The notes under the pieces were generated by a model. It did no database searches. It saw only the letters and a program-made list of their open reading frames with translations, and was not told the origin of the DNA. Shown one piece after another: positions 1 to 7,812 of a stretch of DNA of 19,595 nucleotides. Location of the stretch: the NCBI GenBank assembly GCA_021793635.1, contig JAJYSI010000012.1, positions 1 through 19,595 on the forward strand. The letters run 5' to 3'. A program made the translations under genes and the position numbers. The stretch is from Bacteroidota bacterium. Its GTDB lineage: Bacteria; Bacteroidota; Ignavibacteria; Ignavibacteriales; Ignavibacteriaceae. Within the stretch, counting starts at the first letter, position 1. Each line of letters opens with the position of its first letter.

Positions 1-465
1 TCAAGTATCGATATGGAGAAAAAAGAAATTATCTACAAGAAATTCTTCAACGTTGGTATTGCGGTAGATACCGAGCACGGATTGATAGTACCGGTAATTA
101 AAAATGTTGATCAGAAAAATCTTATAGAGCTTTCAGTTGAATTAAACACAATTGCCGAGAAAGCACGTATTAGAAAAACCTCACTTGAAGAGCTTCAAGG
201 CGGATGCTTTACAATTACAAATCTTGGCGGAATCGGCGGGACCGCTTTTACACCGATAATCAACTCGCCCGAAGTTGCAATATTAGGCGTTTCAAGAAGC
301 TCGTATCAGCCTGTCTATACCGACGGTAAATTCGAACCGCGGCTTATTCTTCCTTTATCACTTTCTTACGACCATAGAATTATAGACGGTGCAGATGCAG
401 CAAGATTTTTAAGATGGGTCTGTGAAGCGCTTGAACAGCCGATGAAAATTCTAATTGAAGGATAA
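1..465 (+). CDS. 2-oxoacid dehydrogenase E2 (dihydrolipoamide acyltransferase), C-terminal part
   Basis: The 5' end is cut by the window; the frame is open from base 1 (SSID, then [10 protein letters not shown]), so the ATG at 13 is internal. The 154 residues match the C-terminal catalytic domain of E2 acyltransferases, which move an acyl group from lipoyl-lysine to CoA in the pyruvate, 2-oxoglutarate or branched-chain dehydrogenase complex. Visible landmarks are [18 protein letters not shown], the FTITNLGG block, and [13 protein letters not shown] with the active-site His and Asp of the HRxxDG motif near the C-terminus. The ending ([15 protein letters not shown]) looks most like pyruvate-type E2, but substrate cannot be fixed because the lipoyl domains are outside the window. 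A dihydrolipoyl dehydrogenase gene follows 111 bp downstream, which would supply E3 of the same complex. Confidence 0.93.
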   Translation, partial: SSIDMEKKEIIYKKFFNVGIAVDTEHGLIVPVIKNVDQKNLIELSVELNTIAEKARIRKTSLEELQGGCFTITNLGGIGGTAFTPIINSPEVAILGVSRSSYQPVYTDGKFEPRLILPLSLSYDHRIIDGADAARFLRWVCEALEQPMKILIEG

Positions 466-469
466 TTTC

Positions 470-558
470 GCTTAGAGCATAGAGCAACGCGTATAGCGCA
501 AAAAGTTTCATTATAAAAATATTTCACTTTGCTCTGTGTCCTTTGCGCTATGCCAAGC
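470..558. repeat. imperfect inverted repeat between the E2 and E3 genes
   Basis: The gap between the two dehydrogenase genes holds two related arms: 470-504 (GCTTAGAGCATAGAGCAA and a second GTATAGCGCAAA copy) and the reverse complement at 525-558 (CTTTGCGCTATGCCAAGC). It could fold in the transcript or be a decayed interspersed repeat. No clear terminator U-run follows, so read-through into the E3 gene is possible. Confidence 0.4.
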
Positions 559-576
559 ATAATTGAATGGAGAAAT

Positions 577-1989
577 ATGAGTAGTCAGAAATTAACAGTT
601 ATAGGCGGAGGACCAGGGGGATATGCTGCTGCATTCCTTGCCGCTGATCTCGGTATGGAAGTTACATTAATCGATAAAGAAAAAAATCCAGGCGGCGTTT
701 GCCTTTACCGCGGATGTATTCCTTCTAAAGCTCTGCTTCATGTTGCAAAGCTTATAAACGAAGCAGAGGAAGCAAAGAATTGGGGAATTGAGTTTTCCAA
801 ACCTAAAATCGATTTGAATAAATTGAGAGATTGGAAGAACAGTGTTGTAAACAAGCTTACCGGCGGGCTCGGTATCCTTTCCAAACAGAGAAAGATAAAT
901 TATATTCGCGGTAAAGCAACTTTTATAAATTCTTCAACTTTGAAGATTGAGAAGTTTGAAGGAGGAACAGAAGAACATAAGTTTGAGAAGGCGATAATTG
1001 CGACAGGTTCTGTAATTGCAACAATTCCTTCGCTAAACATTGACAGCAAAAGAATCTTAAACTCAACAACGGCACTTGATTTGCCTGAGATTCCCAAAAG
1101 TCTGCTGGTAATTGGAGGAGGATACATCGGGCTTGAACTTGGTTCGGTTTACAGTTCGCTCGGTACAAAAGTCTCTGTAGTTGAAATGATGCCGGGACTG
1201 CTTCCCGGGGCTGACAGAGATTTAGTTTCATACCTTGCCAAAAGAGTTGAGAAGAAGTTTGACAAGATAATGATAAATTCAAAAGTCCTTTCATTAAAAG
1301 AAATGAAGGACGGAATCAGTGTAAATATTCAGGACAGCGACGGCAAGGCAGCAGAACAAGTTTATGAATATGTTTTAATGTCAATCGGCAGAAAGCCCGA
1401 TGCACGAGGCTTAGGATTAGAAAACACCAAAGTTAAAACAAATTCAAGAGGCTGGATTGAGGTAAACAAGCAGCTGCAAACCGCCGATCCAAACATTTAT
1501 GCAATTGGAGATATAGCCGGAGAACCAATGCTTGCTCACAAAGCTTCGCACGAAGGGAGAGTCGCAGTGGAAGCAATAGCCGGGCATAAAGTTGCTTTCG
1601 AGCCGCTTGCTATTCCAGCAGTTGTATTTACAGATCCTGAAATTGCATGGGCAGGCTTAACGGAAACAAAAGCCAAAGATCAGGGCATTAAATACGAAAC
1701 TGCTAAATTCCCTTGGGCTGCTTCGGGAAGAGCTACTACTCTTGATAGAAGCGACGGAGTTACAAAATTAATAATCGAACCGGATACGCAGCGAATACTT
1801 GGGGTTGGTATTTGCGGTCCCGGCGCCGGAGAGCTTATTGCCGAAGGAGTTCTTGCGATTGAAATGGGTGCTAACGTTACCGATTTGAAACTTAGCATTC
1901 ATCCTCATCCAACACTTTCGGAAACGGTAATGGAAGCTGCCGAAGTATTCTTTGGGCAAAGCACGCACATGTATAGACCCAAACGATAG
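577..1989 (+). CDS. lpdA: dihydrolipoyl dehydrogenase (E3)
   Basis: A 470-residue flavoprotein, normal for the family, that reoxidises dihydrolipoamide with NAD+ in 2-oxoacid dehydrogenase complexes (and glycine cleavage). In order: the FAD dinucleotide-binding motif VIGGGPGGYAAA (residues 8-19), the redox-active disulfide GGVCLYRGCIPSK (Cys42 and Cys47), the NAD-binding motif VIGGGYIGLELG, the second FAD motif with IYAIGDIAG, and the C-terminal dimer-interface HPHPTLSE with the His444/Glu449 pair. The ATG at 577 is preferred because a GGAGA lies 5-8 bp upstream and the protein then begins directly at the FAD fold; an in-frame ATG at 529 would add 16 residues unlike the family. It follows the E2 gene on the same strand and is likely co-transcribed. 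A strong hairpin starts 8 bp after the stop. Confidence 0.96.
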   Translation: MSSQKLTVIGGGPGGYAAAFLAADLGMEVTLIDKEKNPGGVCLYRGCIPSKALLHVAKLINEAEEAKNWGIEFSKPKIDLNKLRDWKNSVVNKLTGGLGILSKQRKINYIRGKATFINSSTLKIEKFEGGTEEHKFEKAIIATGSVIATIPSLNIDSKRILNSTTALDLPEIPKSLLVIGGGYIGLELGSVYSSLGTKVSVVEMMPGLLPGADRDLVSYLAKRVEKKFDKIMINSKVLSLKEMKDGISVNIQDSDGKAAEQVYEYVLMSIGRKPDARGLGLENTKVKTNSRGWIEVNKQLQTADPNIYAIGDIAGEPMLAHKASHEGRVAVEAIAGHKVAFEPLAIPAVVFTDPEIAWAGLTETKAKDQGIKYETAKFPWAASGRATTLDRSDGVTKLIIEPDTQRILGVGICGPGAGELIAEGVLAIEMGANVTDLKLSIHPHPTLSETVMEAAEVFFGQSTHMYRPKR

Positions 1990-1997
1990 AATTGAAC

Positions 1998-2035
1998 GAA
2001 TGTATGACTGCAAACCTTCATGCAGTCATGCATTC
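1998..2035. terminator. hairpin between converging lpdA and sigma-factor genes
   Basis: Arms GAATGTATGACTGCA (1998-2012) and TGCAGTCATGCATTC (2021-2035) pair over 15 positions with one T.G wobble and an 8-base loop. The hairpin begins 8 bp after the lpdA stop and lies before the stop of the converging minus-strand gene. No clean T-run follows on the plus strand, so it is either a weak intrinsic terminator or a 3'-end stabilising hairpin, possibly serving both genes. Confidence 0.6.
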
Positions 2036-2083
2036 ATAGCTTATTTAATACTCAGGTTAAAAATTTGTTTACTCTTTATGGAC

Positions 2084-2803
2084 TTACTTTTTCTTCCAGC
2101 CGAAGATATTGAATTTCCTCTCCCGCTCCTGTTTTTCATTTTTTGTTTCTTCATCTGAATCGGAGTTGAGTTCATCCATCTTTGTAAAGATACTGGCTTT
2201 TAGCTTCTCAACTTCTAAAGATATGTTTTTCCAAACTTCATTTCCGGGTACAATTTGACCGGAGAGAGAACTTATTCTTTCATTTAATGGAGTAACCTGA
2301 CTAATCGACGAGCTTGCATTTTTCAAAAGAGCGTGTGCATTATCCAAATATTTTTTCATTTCCTCGGTTTTAATAAGAAGTAATTCTGATGTTTCAGCAG
2401 CCGTATATTTTTCAAGGTCATGAAGGACAAATGCTAAGCGCTCAGTAACCGGCAAAGAAATTACCTCATACTCGAAGGCGTTGAGATTCAGGCTCTTTAA
2501 TTTCTTACTGTCTATTTTACCGGCAGAATTTCCTTTCTGGCGCAAAGTATCAAGGCACAAGTAAACAGTTATGCCGCTTAACCATGAACTGAAAGTAATA
2601 TCCATTCTAAGGTGAGAAATATTTTTTAGTGCAGACACAAAAGCCGATTTAGTAATTTCATCCGCAAGATCTTTATCGGCAAGCAGTCTAAGGCAAAGCG
2701 CATAAATGCGTCCGGAATAAATTTGATAAAGCTGTTCAAAAGAAGAGTTATTCCCTGCTTTAACATTTTGAATTAGAGACCGTATTAATTTATTGTCCTG
2801 AAT
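2084..2803 (-). CDS. ECF-type sigma-70 factor with C-terminal extension; start codon unusual or frame broken
   Basis: The minus frame is open from the stop at 2084 up to a TGA at 2819-2821. Translated from its far end it shows a sigma region 2 (LIRSLIQNVKAGNNSSFEQL, then YQIYSGRIYALCLRLL) and a region 4 helix-turn-helix (LPVTERLAFVLHDLEKY, then a divergent helix). After about residue 165 come a stretch resembling cytoplasmic anti-sigma tails (SGQIVPGNEVWKNISLEVEK) and a charged tail ending GWKKK. A GTG at 2638 would give 184 residues but would cut away most of region 2, the core polymerase and -10 binding part. No ATG, GTG or TTG exists in frame upstream. The best start is an ATT at 2801-2803, 9 bases after AGAAAGG; alternatively one base too many in the AAAGGG run broke an earlier TTG start. 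ECF assignment is by fold pattern; the target regulon is unknown. Confidence 0.6.
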   Translation of the reverse strand: MQDNKLIRSLIQNVKAGNNSSFEQLYQIYSGRIYALCLRLLADKDLADEITKSAFVSALKNISHLRMDITFSSWLSGITVYLCLDTLRQKGNSAGKIDSKKLKSLNLNAFEYEVISLPVTERLAFVLHDLEKYTAAETSELLLIKTEEMKKYLDNAHALLKNASSSISQVTPLNERISSLSGQIVPGNEVWKNISLEVEKLKASIFTKMDELNSDSDEETKNEKQERERKFNIFGWKKK

Positions 2804-2889
2804 AAGAAAATCCCTTTCTCAATATCAATATAAGAGCATACCTTAGAATCTTAATTTATACATACCTAATTTACATTTTACTTTACAAA

Positions 2890-4971
2890 CTATCTACAAA
2901 TATTTTCAAGAAGCTTAGCAAAGTCTTTAGGTTTATTTACAGGCAAATTGCAGATATAATTTCGGCAAACGTAAGCAGTGGCTTTATTTCCTAACTGAAA
3001 TTGATTTGCCGTAAAAGGAGCTATAGTTCTAATATGCTCATCTCTTTCAGAGTTTATGATAACAACTTTATTTGGAATATAAAACTCACTCATTAGCTTA
3101 ACATAATCGCGGGCTTCTTCTGTATTGCCGCAAGAAATAACAATTTCATTTGACGGACCAAAAGCAAAATCCAATGCACAGAGCGAGTATGCAAAAGCTA
3201 AAGGAGAAACCTGAATCGAATTTGAGATTAATTTAGCAGCTGCCGAAGCTTTATTTTCATAATCGGAATTTGAAGTAATTCTTCCAAGGCGGATTAGATT
3301 AAGTAATTCGGCGGAGTTTCCTGACGGCACTGCACCATCATAAATTTCTTTACGTCGGATCAGTAACTGCTCACTAAAATTACCGGTAAAGAAGAACCCG
3401 CCTTCCTTTTCATCCCAAAAATGTTTAATCAATTCCGAATTAAGCCTGACAGCGTCCTTTAAATATTTTGTTTTGAAAGAAGCTTCATAAAGATCAATTA
3501 ACGCGGCAATGACAAAGGCATAGTCGTCAATATTGCCGGGGAAAGAAGCTTCACCTTGTCTGTAACGATGCAGCAGCAATCCGTTTGCGTCAATCATTTT
3601 TGAGAGTATAAAGTCCATTGACTTTTCTGCAGCAGCAAGATATTCAAGTTGATTAAATACCAGTGAAGATTTTGCCAGGGCGGAAATCATTAATGCATTC
3701 CAATCCGTTAAAATCTTATCATCCTTAAAAGGATGAATCCGCTTATCTCTAATATTAAATAATTTCTCCCTCGCCGAATTCATTAGTAAAGTCAGTTCAT
3801 CAGACTTTAAATTAAACTCCTCTGCAGCTTCGCTTATTCTTTTGTTCAAATGAAGAATACTAGCGCCGGTTTTTCCGCCTAATGCATGGTCAACATAATT
3901 TCCATCATCGGTTATGTTAAAAATTTTAATAAACAAATCAGCTTCATCCCCAAGAATAGATTTGATTTCATCTTTACGCCAAAGATAAAACTTACCTTCC
4001 TCGCCTTCGCTGTCAGCATCCTCGGCGGAATAAAAGCCTCCTTCCGGCGAAGTCATATCACGAAGGACATACTTAATAATTTCTTCGGCAGTATCTTTAT
4101 AAAAAATATTTTTAGCCGCTTGATAAGCTTCAGTATAAGCAGAAACAAGCAAAGCCTGATCGTAAAGCATCTTTTCGAAATGAGGAACCAGCCACTGGCG
4201 GTCAGTTGAATACCGGTGGAAGCCGAATCCAACCTGATCATAAATGCCGCCGAGACGCATTTGTGTTAAAGTTTTCTCAACCATAACAAGAGCACGCTTA
4301 TCTTTACTTCTTTTCCAATATCTTAAAAGAAAGAGAAGATTGTGCGGCGAGGGAAACTTAGGCGCTTCATTAAATCCGCCGAACTGATGATCAAACCGGT
4401 TTAGATATTTCTCGAAAACTTTATCCAGGAACTTTTCGCCCAACGTTAATCCGGCTTTCATTTTATTTGAATCTTCGAGTGTAGATAAAATATCTCCGGC
4501 AGATTTATTAATCTCTTCTCTGTTCGAAGTCCAAAAGTTTTTTATCTGAGGAATAAGTTCAAGCAAACCGGTTCTTCCGAAGCGGCTTTCTTTTGGGAAA
4601 TAAGTACCTGCAAGAAAAGGCTTTTTATCAGGCGTCATTATAATTGTAAGAGGCCAGCCGCCGCTGCCGGTAAGCATCTGACAGATGGTCATATAAATTC
4701 CATCGATATCCGGGCGCTCTTCCCTATCAACTTTAATTGAGATGAAAGCATCATTCATCAGCCTTGCAACTTCTTCATCCTCGAAGGATTCATTTTCCAT
4801 AACATGACACCAATGGCATGTTGAATATCCGATTGAAAGAAAAACCGGCTTGTCTTCTGTCTTCGCTTTTTCAAAAGCTTCTTCACACCATGGGTACCAA
4901 TCTACAGGATTATGAGCATGCTGTAAAAGATACGGGCTTTTTTCATTGATTAATCTATTACCGTTTCGCAT
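2890..4971 (-). CDS. thioredoxin-fold DUF255 / YyaL-SSP411 family protein
   Basis: Encodes 693 residues from the ATG at 4971, the family's usual size. The N-terminus [20 protein letters not shown] and WYPW, followed by [14 protein letters not shown] (Cys52-x-x-Cys55), is the signature of the DUF255 thioredoxin-like domain; [12 protein letters not shown] follows. The remainder, from about residue 200, is the alpha/alpha-barrel part related to N-acylglucosamine 2-epimerase/glycosidase folds ([51 protein letters not shown]). Family members are conserved in bacteria and animals (spermatogenesis-associated protein 20) with no settled biochemical role, so no reaction is claimed. An upstream in-frame ATG at 5052 would add a hydrophobic stretch ([16 protein letters not shown]) that could be a signal or anchor, but family members start at the NEKSPYLL block. 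It is divergent from the SIMPL gene. Confidence 0.88.
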   Translation of the reverse strand: MRNGNRLINEKSPYLLQHAHNPVDWYPWCEEAFEKAKTEDKPVFLSIGYSTCHWCHVMENESFEDEEVARLMNDAFISIKVDREERPDIDGIYMTICQMLTGSGGWPLTIIMTPDKKPFLAGTYFPKESRFGRTGLLELIPQIKNFWTSNREEINKSAGDILSTLEDSNKMKAGLTLGEKFLDKVFEKYLNRFDHQFGGFNEAPKFPSPHNLLFLLRYWKRSKDKRALVMVEKTLTQMRLGGIYDQVGFGFHRYSTDRQWLVPHFEKMLYDQALLVSAYTEAYQAAKNIFYKDTAEEIIKYVLRDMTSPEGGFYSAEDADSEGEEGKFYLWRKDEIKSILGDEADLFIKIFNITDDGNYVDHALGGKTGASILHLNKRISEAAEEFNLKSDELTLLMNSAREKLFNIRDKRIHPFKDDKILTDWNALMISALAKSSLVFNQLEYLAAAEKSMDFILSKMIDANGLLLHRYRQGEASFPGNIDDYAFVIAALIDLYEASFKTKYLKDAVRLNSELIKHFWDEKEGGFFFTGNFSEQLLIRRKEIYDGAVPSGNSAELLNLIRLGRITSNSDYENKASAAAKLISNSIQVSPLAFAYSLCALDFAFGPSNEIVISCGNTEEARDYVKLMSEFYIPNKVVIINSERDEHIRTIAPFTANQFQLGNKATAYVCRNYICNLPVNKPKDFAKLLENICR

Positions 4972-5103
4972 ACTTTTTTTTATTTCAATATAAAAACTTA
5001 AAAATAAAATTGAAGTGAACTGGAGTAACAAAGAGTTGAGATTAAATTTCATTTTACCTAAGTTACGATAAATCAAATTCCTGCAACTAAAAATGAATTA
5101 CCA

Positions 5104-5835
5104 ATGAATAATAAAAATAATCTATTACTTCCTGTTTCAATCGGGGGAATATTCTTTTTAATAGGCATCATAATAATTACATCAACATGGAAATCAAATT
5201 ACAATTCCAATCAGACAATTACTGTTACAGGTTCAGCAACGAAAGATATTGTTTCCGATCTTGCAATCTTAAAAGGAACACTTACAACTCAAGCGGCAAC
5301 TGCCGATGCGGCGTACAGGCAGCTTGAAAGCGAAAGACCCTTGCTGTTAAAATTCTTAGCTTCAAAAGGATTTCCGGATAATAAAGTTGAGCTATCCGCA
5401 ATTACACACTACCCAATTTATGAAACTGCCGCAAACGGTTACCAAACTCAAAACATAAAAGGATACAATTACAATCAGCAAGTGGAAGTCCAATCGAATG
5501 ACGTAAACAAAATTAAGCAGCTATCAATACAAGTAGCCTCGGTAATTGAGCAAGGCGTTAACTTCAATGTAAATCCGCCGGAATATCATTACACAAAATT
5601 AGCGCAGCTAAAGATTGACATGCAGGCAGCGGCAGCCAAAGATGCGATGATAAGAGCGGAAAAAATTGCAAAGGCGACCGGAAGAAAACTTGGTCCGATG
5701 AGGAATGCAAGAATGGGAGTACTCCAGATTACTCCTAAATATTCAAACGAAGTTTCAAACTATGGAATAAATGATATCAGCTCAATCGATAAAGAGATTA
5801 CCGCAGTTGTTAATGCTTCATTTGAGATTGAATAA
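5104..5835 (+). CDS. SIMPL-domain (DUF541) membrane-anchored protein
   Basis: Encodes 243 residues. A single hydrophobic segment at about residues 9-28 (LPVSIGGIFFLIGIIIITST) makes a signal anchor, with the rest outside the cytoplasm. The SIMPL/DUF541 domain follows: ITVTGSATKDIVSDLAILKG near residue 40-58, the central QQVEVQSNDVNKIKQLSIQV, and the AAKDAMIRAEKIAKATGRKL helix that precedes a conserved LGxxxxxxxG-like turn. Family members (for example YggE of E. coli) are periplasmic or surface proteins of poorly defined function, some linked to oxidative stress; no specific role is inferred. It is transcribed divergently from the DUF255 gene; about 130 bp separate the two starts and must hold both promoters. 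Confidence 0.88.
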   Translation: MNNKNNLLLPVSIGGIFFLIGIIIITSTWKSNYNSNQTITVTGSATKDIVSDLAILKGTLTTQAATADAAYRQLESERPLLLKFLASKGFPDNKVELSAITHYPIYETAANGYQTQNIKGYNYNQQVEVQSNDVNKIKQLSIQVASVIEQGVNFNVNPPEYHYTKLAQLKIDMQAAAAKDAMIRAEKIAKATGRKLGPMRNARMGVLQITPKYSNEVSNYGINDISSIDKEITAVVNASFEIE

Positions 5836-5948
5836 ATTGTTTAATTGACGAATTGCATAATTGTTAAAAGAAGCCGGGCAATAAAGCAACTTAGCCTTTG
5901 ATTTAGCACGTCTGCATCACTAATGGTGTTAACCGAAGAGCTTTTCAC

Positions 5949-5980
5949 TTTATTTATGTTGGTGTTATTCCGTATTTTTG
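5949..5980 (+). promoter_or_regulatory. possible Bacteroidota-type promoter for the cytochrome c gene
   Basis: TATTTTTG at 5973-5980 fits the Bacteroidota -7 element TAnnTTTG. The -33 element would be the weak TTTA at 5949-5952. Transcription would start at about 5986, leaving a leader of roughly 40 nt before the ATG at 6026. The motif is short and AT-rich, so this is tentative. Confidence 0.35.
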
Positions 5981-6025
5981 AAAGTATTAAAATGCTTTTA
6001 TATTAAAATTAAATATCGGAATACA

Positions 6026-6454
6026 ATGACCAAGCCACAAATATGGGTAGCCTCAGTTTTAGTTTTATTTTTAGCTTTATACGTTTTAGAGATAAGTACA
6101 AAAAGGACCGATGAACAGGTGAAGCCAAACCCAACGACAGCAGTACAGCAGTCCTCGCAGCAGGTATCCGCCGATCAGCCGCCGGAGAAATTAGTTGCGA
6201 GTCTGGGCTGCACCGGATGCCACGGAGGAGATTTGACAGGCACAGGCATGGCGCCGAGCCTGCACGGAATACAATCCAATTGGTCGCGGGACAGACTTAT
6301 AAATTTTTTGCGTAACCCTCAATCATACATGAGCTCAAAAAGATTCGAGGAGCTAAGAGCACAGTACCCCAATGCTATGATGCCGTCCTTCAGCAACATT
6401 GATGTTAAAGTGCTGGGCAAGATTGCGGATTACTTGCTTAGTTTGAATAAGTAA
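6026..6454 (+). CDS. small membrane-anchored c-type cytochrome
   Basis: Encodes 142 residues. An N-terminal hydrophobic segment (about residues 6-21, IWVASVLVLFLALYVL) is an uncleaved anchor or signal peptide; a Pro/Gln/Ser-rich linker (33-54) leads to the haem domain. The single haem attachment site is CTGCH (Cys62, Cys65, His66), and NAMMPSF (Met118/119) supplies the likely axial methionine, as in mono-haem class I cytochromes. Upstream TTG-initiated extension (from 5978) is rejected because the ATG at 6026 gives a proper signal-anchor N-terminus. It would act as a periplasmic electron carrier. No oxidase or reductase genes lie nearby, so the partner is unknown. Confidence 0.88.
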   Translation: MTKPQIWVASVLVLFLALYVLEISTKRTDEQVKPNPTTAVQQSSQQVSADQPPEKLVASLGCTGCHGGDLTGTGMAPSLHGIQSNWSRDRLINFLRNPQSYMSSKRFEELRAQYPNAMMPSFSNIDVKVLGKIADYLLSLNK

Positions 6455-6484
6455 GTCATTAGTCAATTGTCATTGGTCATTAGC
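6455..6484. repeat. short GTCATT/GTCAAT run, left copy
   Basis: Directly after the cytochrome stop, the units GTCATTA, GTCAATT, GTCATTG and GTCATTA follow each other. The same words reappear at 7092-7142, on the far side of the 21-bp minisatellite. Confidence 0.6.
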
Positions 6485-6648
6485 CGGGCGAAGGTATTTG
6501 ATAGTAATACAATTGTCCTTAGTAGTCATTCAATAGTAGTTCAATTGTTTTGTTGTGAAGCGACTAAATTGTTAAAATGCTTGGGTAGTTTAACAATTTG
6601 GTAATTAAACAAGACAGCAGCAGAAATAAATTGATTAACACACTTCAA

Positions 6649-7047
6649 TAATTTTTTAACATGGCTGCATAGGGCTTTAACAGGGAAGCGTAAACCCTTA
6701 ACATGGGAGCGTAAGTCATCAACACGTGGTCATTAATCACTAACACGGAAGCGTAAATCCATAACATGGAAGCGCAAATGCTTAACACGAGAGCGTAAGT
6801 CATTAACACGTGGTCATTAATCACTAACAGGGAGGCGAAAACCCTTAACATGGAAGCGTAAATGGATAACACGTGCGCATTAATCACTAACACGACAGCG
6901 TAAATGATCAACAGGGAGGCGTAAATGGATAACACGTGGTCGTAAATCACTAACAGGGAAGCGAAAACCTTTAACACGGCGGCGTAAATCGTCAACACGT
7001 GGTTATTAATCACTAACACGGAAGCGTAAATTGATAAAATGGTTGCG
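6649..7047. repeat. 21-bp imperfect minisatellite, about 19 units
   Basis: Nineteen consecutive 21-bp units run without gaps; most begin TAA or TTA, carry a core like CACTAACACGG and end in GCG or a TCA/TTA variant. A higher order is visible: the variant containing AACACGTGGT followed by TTAATCACTAACA returns at 6712, 6796, (6859), 6922 and 6985, first four units apart and then three. Because 21 is a multiple of three, the minus strand stays open for 150 codons (6645-7097) with heptads such as VLSIYAS and LLVINDH, but there is no ribosome-binding site, so coding is doubtful. Confidence 0.85.
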
Positions 7048-7091
7048 GAATGGCAAGGAATGTCCTTAATATGAGCAAAAAGGAAGGGAAA

Positions 7092-7142
7092 GGTCATTGG
7101 TCAATCGTCAATAGTCATTCGTCAATAGTCATTCGTCAATGG
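7092..7142. repeat. short GTCATT/GTCAAT run, right copy
   Basis: Units GTCATT, GTCAAT and CGTCAATA alternate for about 50 bp. Same vocabulary as the run at 6455-6484, so the minisatellite lies between two similar simple repeats. Confidence 0.6.
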
Positions 7143-7201
7143 TTTGTTTTGAACTCACACTAAATCATTCTAGAGTAATGTTATTATGTTGGTGAATTTT
7201 G

Positions 7202-7272
7202 AAAAGTCCATAATATGTCACTTCTACTGGGAATCCATCCCTTCGGGAGAAGTTTTGTTTTTGAGGACTTTT
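7202..7272. other. nested stem-loop in the non-coding region upstream of cas9
   Basis: Three concentric pairings are visible: AAAAGTCC (7202-7209) with GGACTTTT (7265-7272), ACTTCT (7220-7225) with AGAAGT (7248-7253), and an apical GGGA with TCCC (or TCCC with GGGA). Internal loops of 10 and 11 bases separate the two outer helices. A second small hairpin, ACGCC/GGCGT, follows at 7292-7304. This could be a structured RNA or leader; no known class is recognised. Confidence 0.35.
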
Positions 7273-7304
7273 AGAGTGTTAATAATATTTCACGCCGATG
7301 GCGT

Positions 7305-7603
7305 TTGTAAAAAATTATCTTGAAAATAATTAATGACATTGCTTGAGAAGTGAGGGACTTTTTTATAGCGATGCCTTTGCGATTAAATAATGGGTTTGTT
7401 ATAAACTTTTTTTATACCGGACGGTAAAAGTTAAGGTTTAAATTTTTTTGTCCCGTATTATGTATTTAATTTAAAATTTGGTTAAGTTGATACGTGTTAT
7501 AAAATATGATTTGATATTTACAGCGGGAATAATGCAGACAGGGCAGGCTTGCATGAATAGAACTTACGCAGCGAAGGAATTTTTTAGATAATAAAATCTG
7601 AGG
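7305..7603. other. AT-rich non-coding stretch
   Basis: No gene, RNA or clear promoter is seen here. Stops are frequent in all frames and the stretch is rich in short A/T runs. It presumably contains the cas9 promoter, but no element can be singled out. Confidence 0.5.
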
Positions 7604-7620
7604 GTTGTTTAAAACAGCAA

Positions 7621-7637
7621 TCCCGGTTAAACCGGGA
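7621..7637. repeat. perfect palindromic hairpin
   Basis: TCCCGGTT (7621-7628) and AACCGGGA (7630-7637) pair fully around a single central base. It lies about 45 bp beyond the 3' end of the tracrRNA and looks like a short interspersed palindrome; its role is unknown. Confidence 0.5.
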
Positions 7638-7682
7638 CTACTGTAAATGTTTTCACAACGGAATAAAAATTATGTTTAAATT

Positions 7683-7714
7683 AAAAAACCCCGCAGAGCG
7701 TATACGATGCAGGG
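7683..7714 (-). terminator. tracrRNA intrinsic terminator
   Basis: On the minus strand CCCUGC (7714-7709) pairs with GCGGGG (7694-7689), with one U.G, and is followed at once by six U (7688-7683). This defines the tracrRNA 3' end. Confidence 0.85.
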
Positions 7715-7776
7715 CTAAGATAATCTTCGGCTTAGGCCTTTCGGCACGAGCCTTATTGTGATAAGTCTTTCAGACT
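7683..7776 (-). ncRNA. tracrRNA of the type II-C system
   Basis: Read on the minus strand, the RNA begins near 7775 and contains the anti-repeat UCUGAAAGACUUAUCACAAU (7774-7755). It pairs with the minus-strand crRNA repeat as an 8-bp upper stem (CUUUCAGA/UCUGAAAG), an internal loop, and a 7-bp lower stem (GUUGUGA/UCACAAU). Next comes AAUAAGGC, as in the Neisseria II-C tracrRNA, then a bulged hairpin closed by a GAAA tetraloop (GCC/GGC, flanked by GGCU/AGCC), a CUAAG/CUUAG stem, and a terminator hairpin with a U-run. Part of the anti-repeat (CUUAU, CACA, AUAAG) can also fold on itself. The RNA is encoded head-to-head with cas9, its 5' end 37 bp from the cas9 start codon. Confidence 0.9.
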
Positions 7777-7779
7777 GTT

Positions 7780-7811
7780 CAAAACTAATAATTAAAAAAG
7801 GAAATTGCAAC
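7780..7811 (-). promoter_or_regulatory. tracrRNA promoter (Bacteroidota type)
   Basis: On the minus strand TAGTTTTG (7787-7780) matches TAnnTTTG exactly, and GTTG (7811-7808), one mismatch from the -33 TTTG, lies 20 bases upstream, close to the normal spacing. The start would be at about 7774-7776, just ahead of the anti-repeat. The -33 box sits between the cas9 ribosome-binding site and its ATG, so initiation at one gene could affect the other. Confidence 0.7.
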
Positions 7812-7812
7812 T

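Noticed and set aside
4972..5076. N-terminal extension of the DUF255 protein from upstream ATGs
   Set aside because: Family members start at the [15 protein letters not shown] block. The added hydrophobic stretch has only a weak AGGT ahead of the ATG at 5052. It was kept as an alternative only.
6645..7097. Minus-strand open frame of 150 codons over the minisatellite
   Set aside because: It is open because the 21-bp unit is a multiple of three. It has no ribosome-binding site, and its sequence is pure repeat translation, so it is recorded as a repeat, not a gene.
7604..7659. Possible relict CRISPR repeat (GTTGTTTAAAACAGC ... TTTTCACAAC)
   Set aside because: The ends resemble the repeat ends, but the middle is a CCCGGTT palindrome and the length is 56 instead of 46. 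The match is too short to support.
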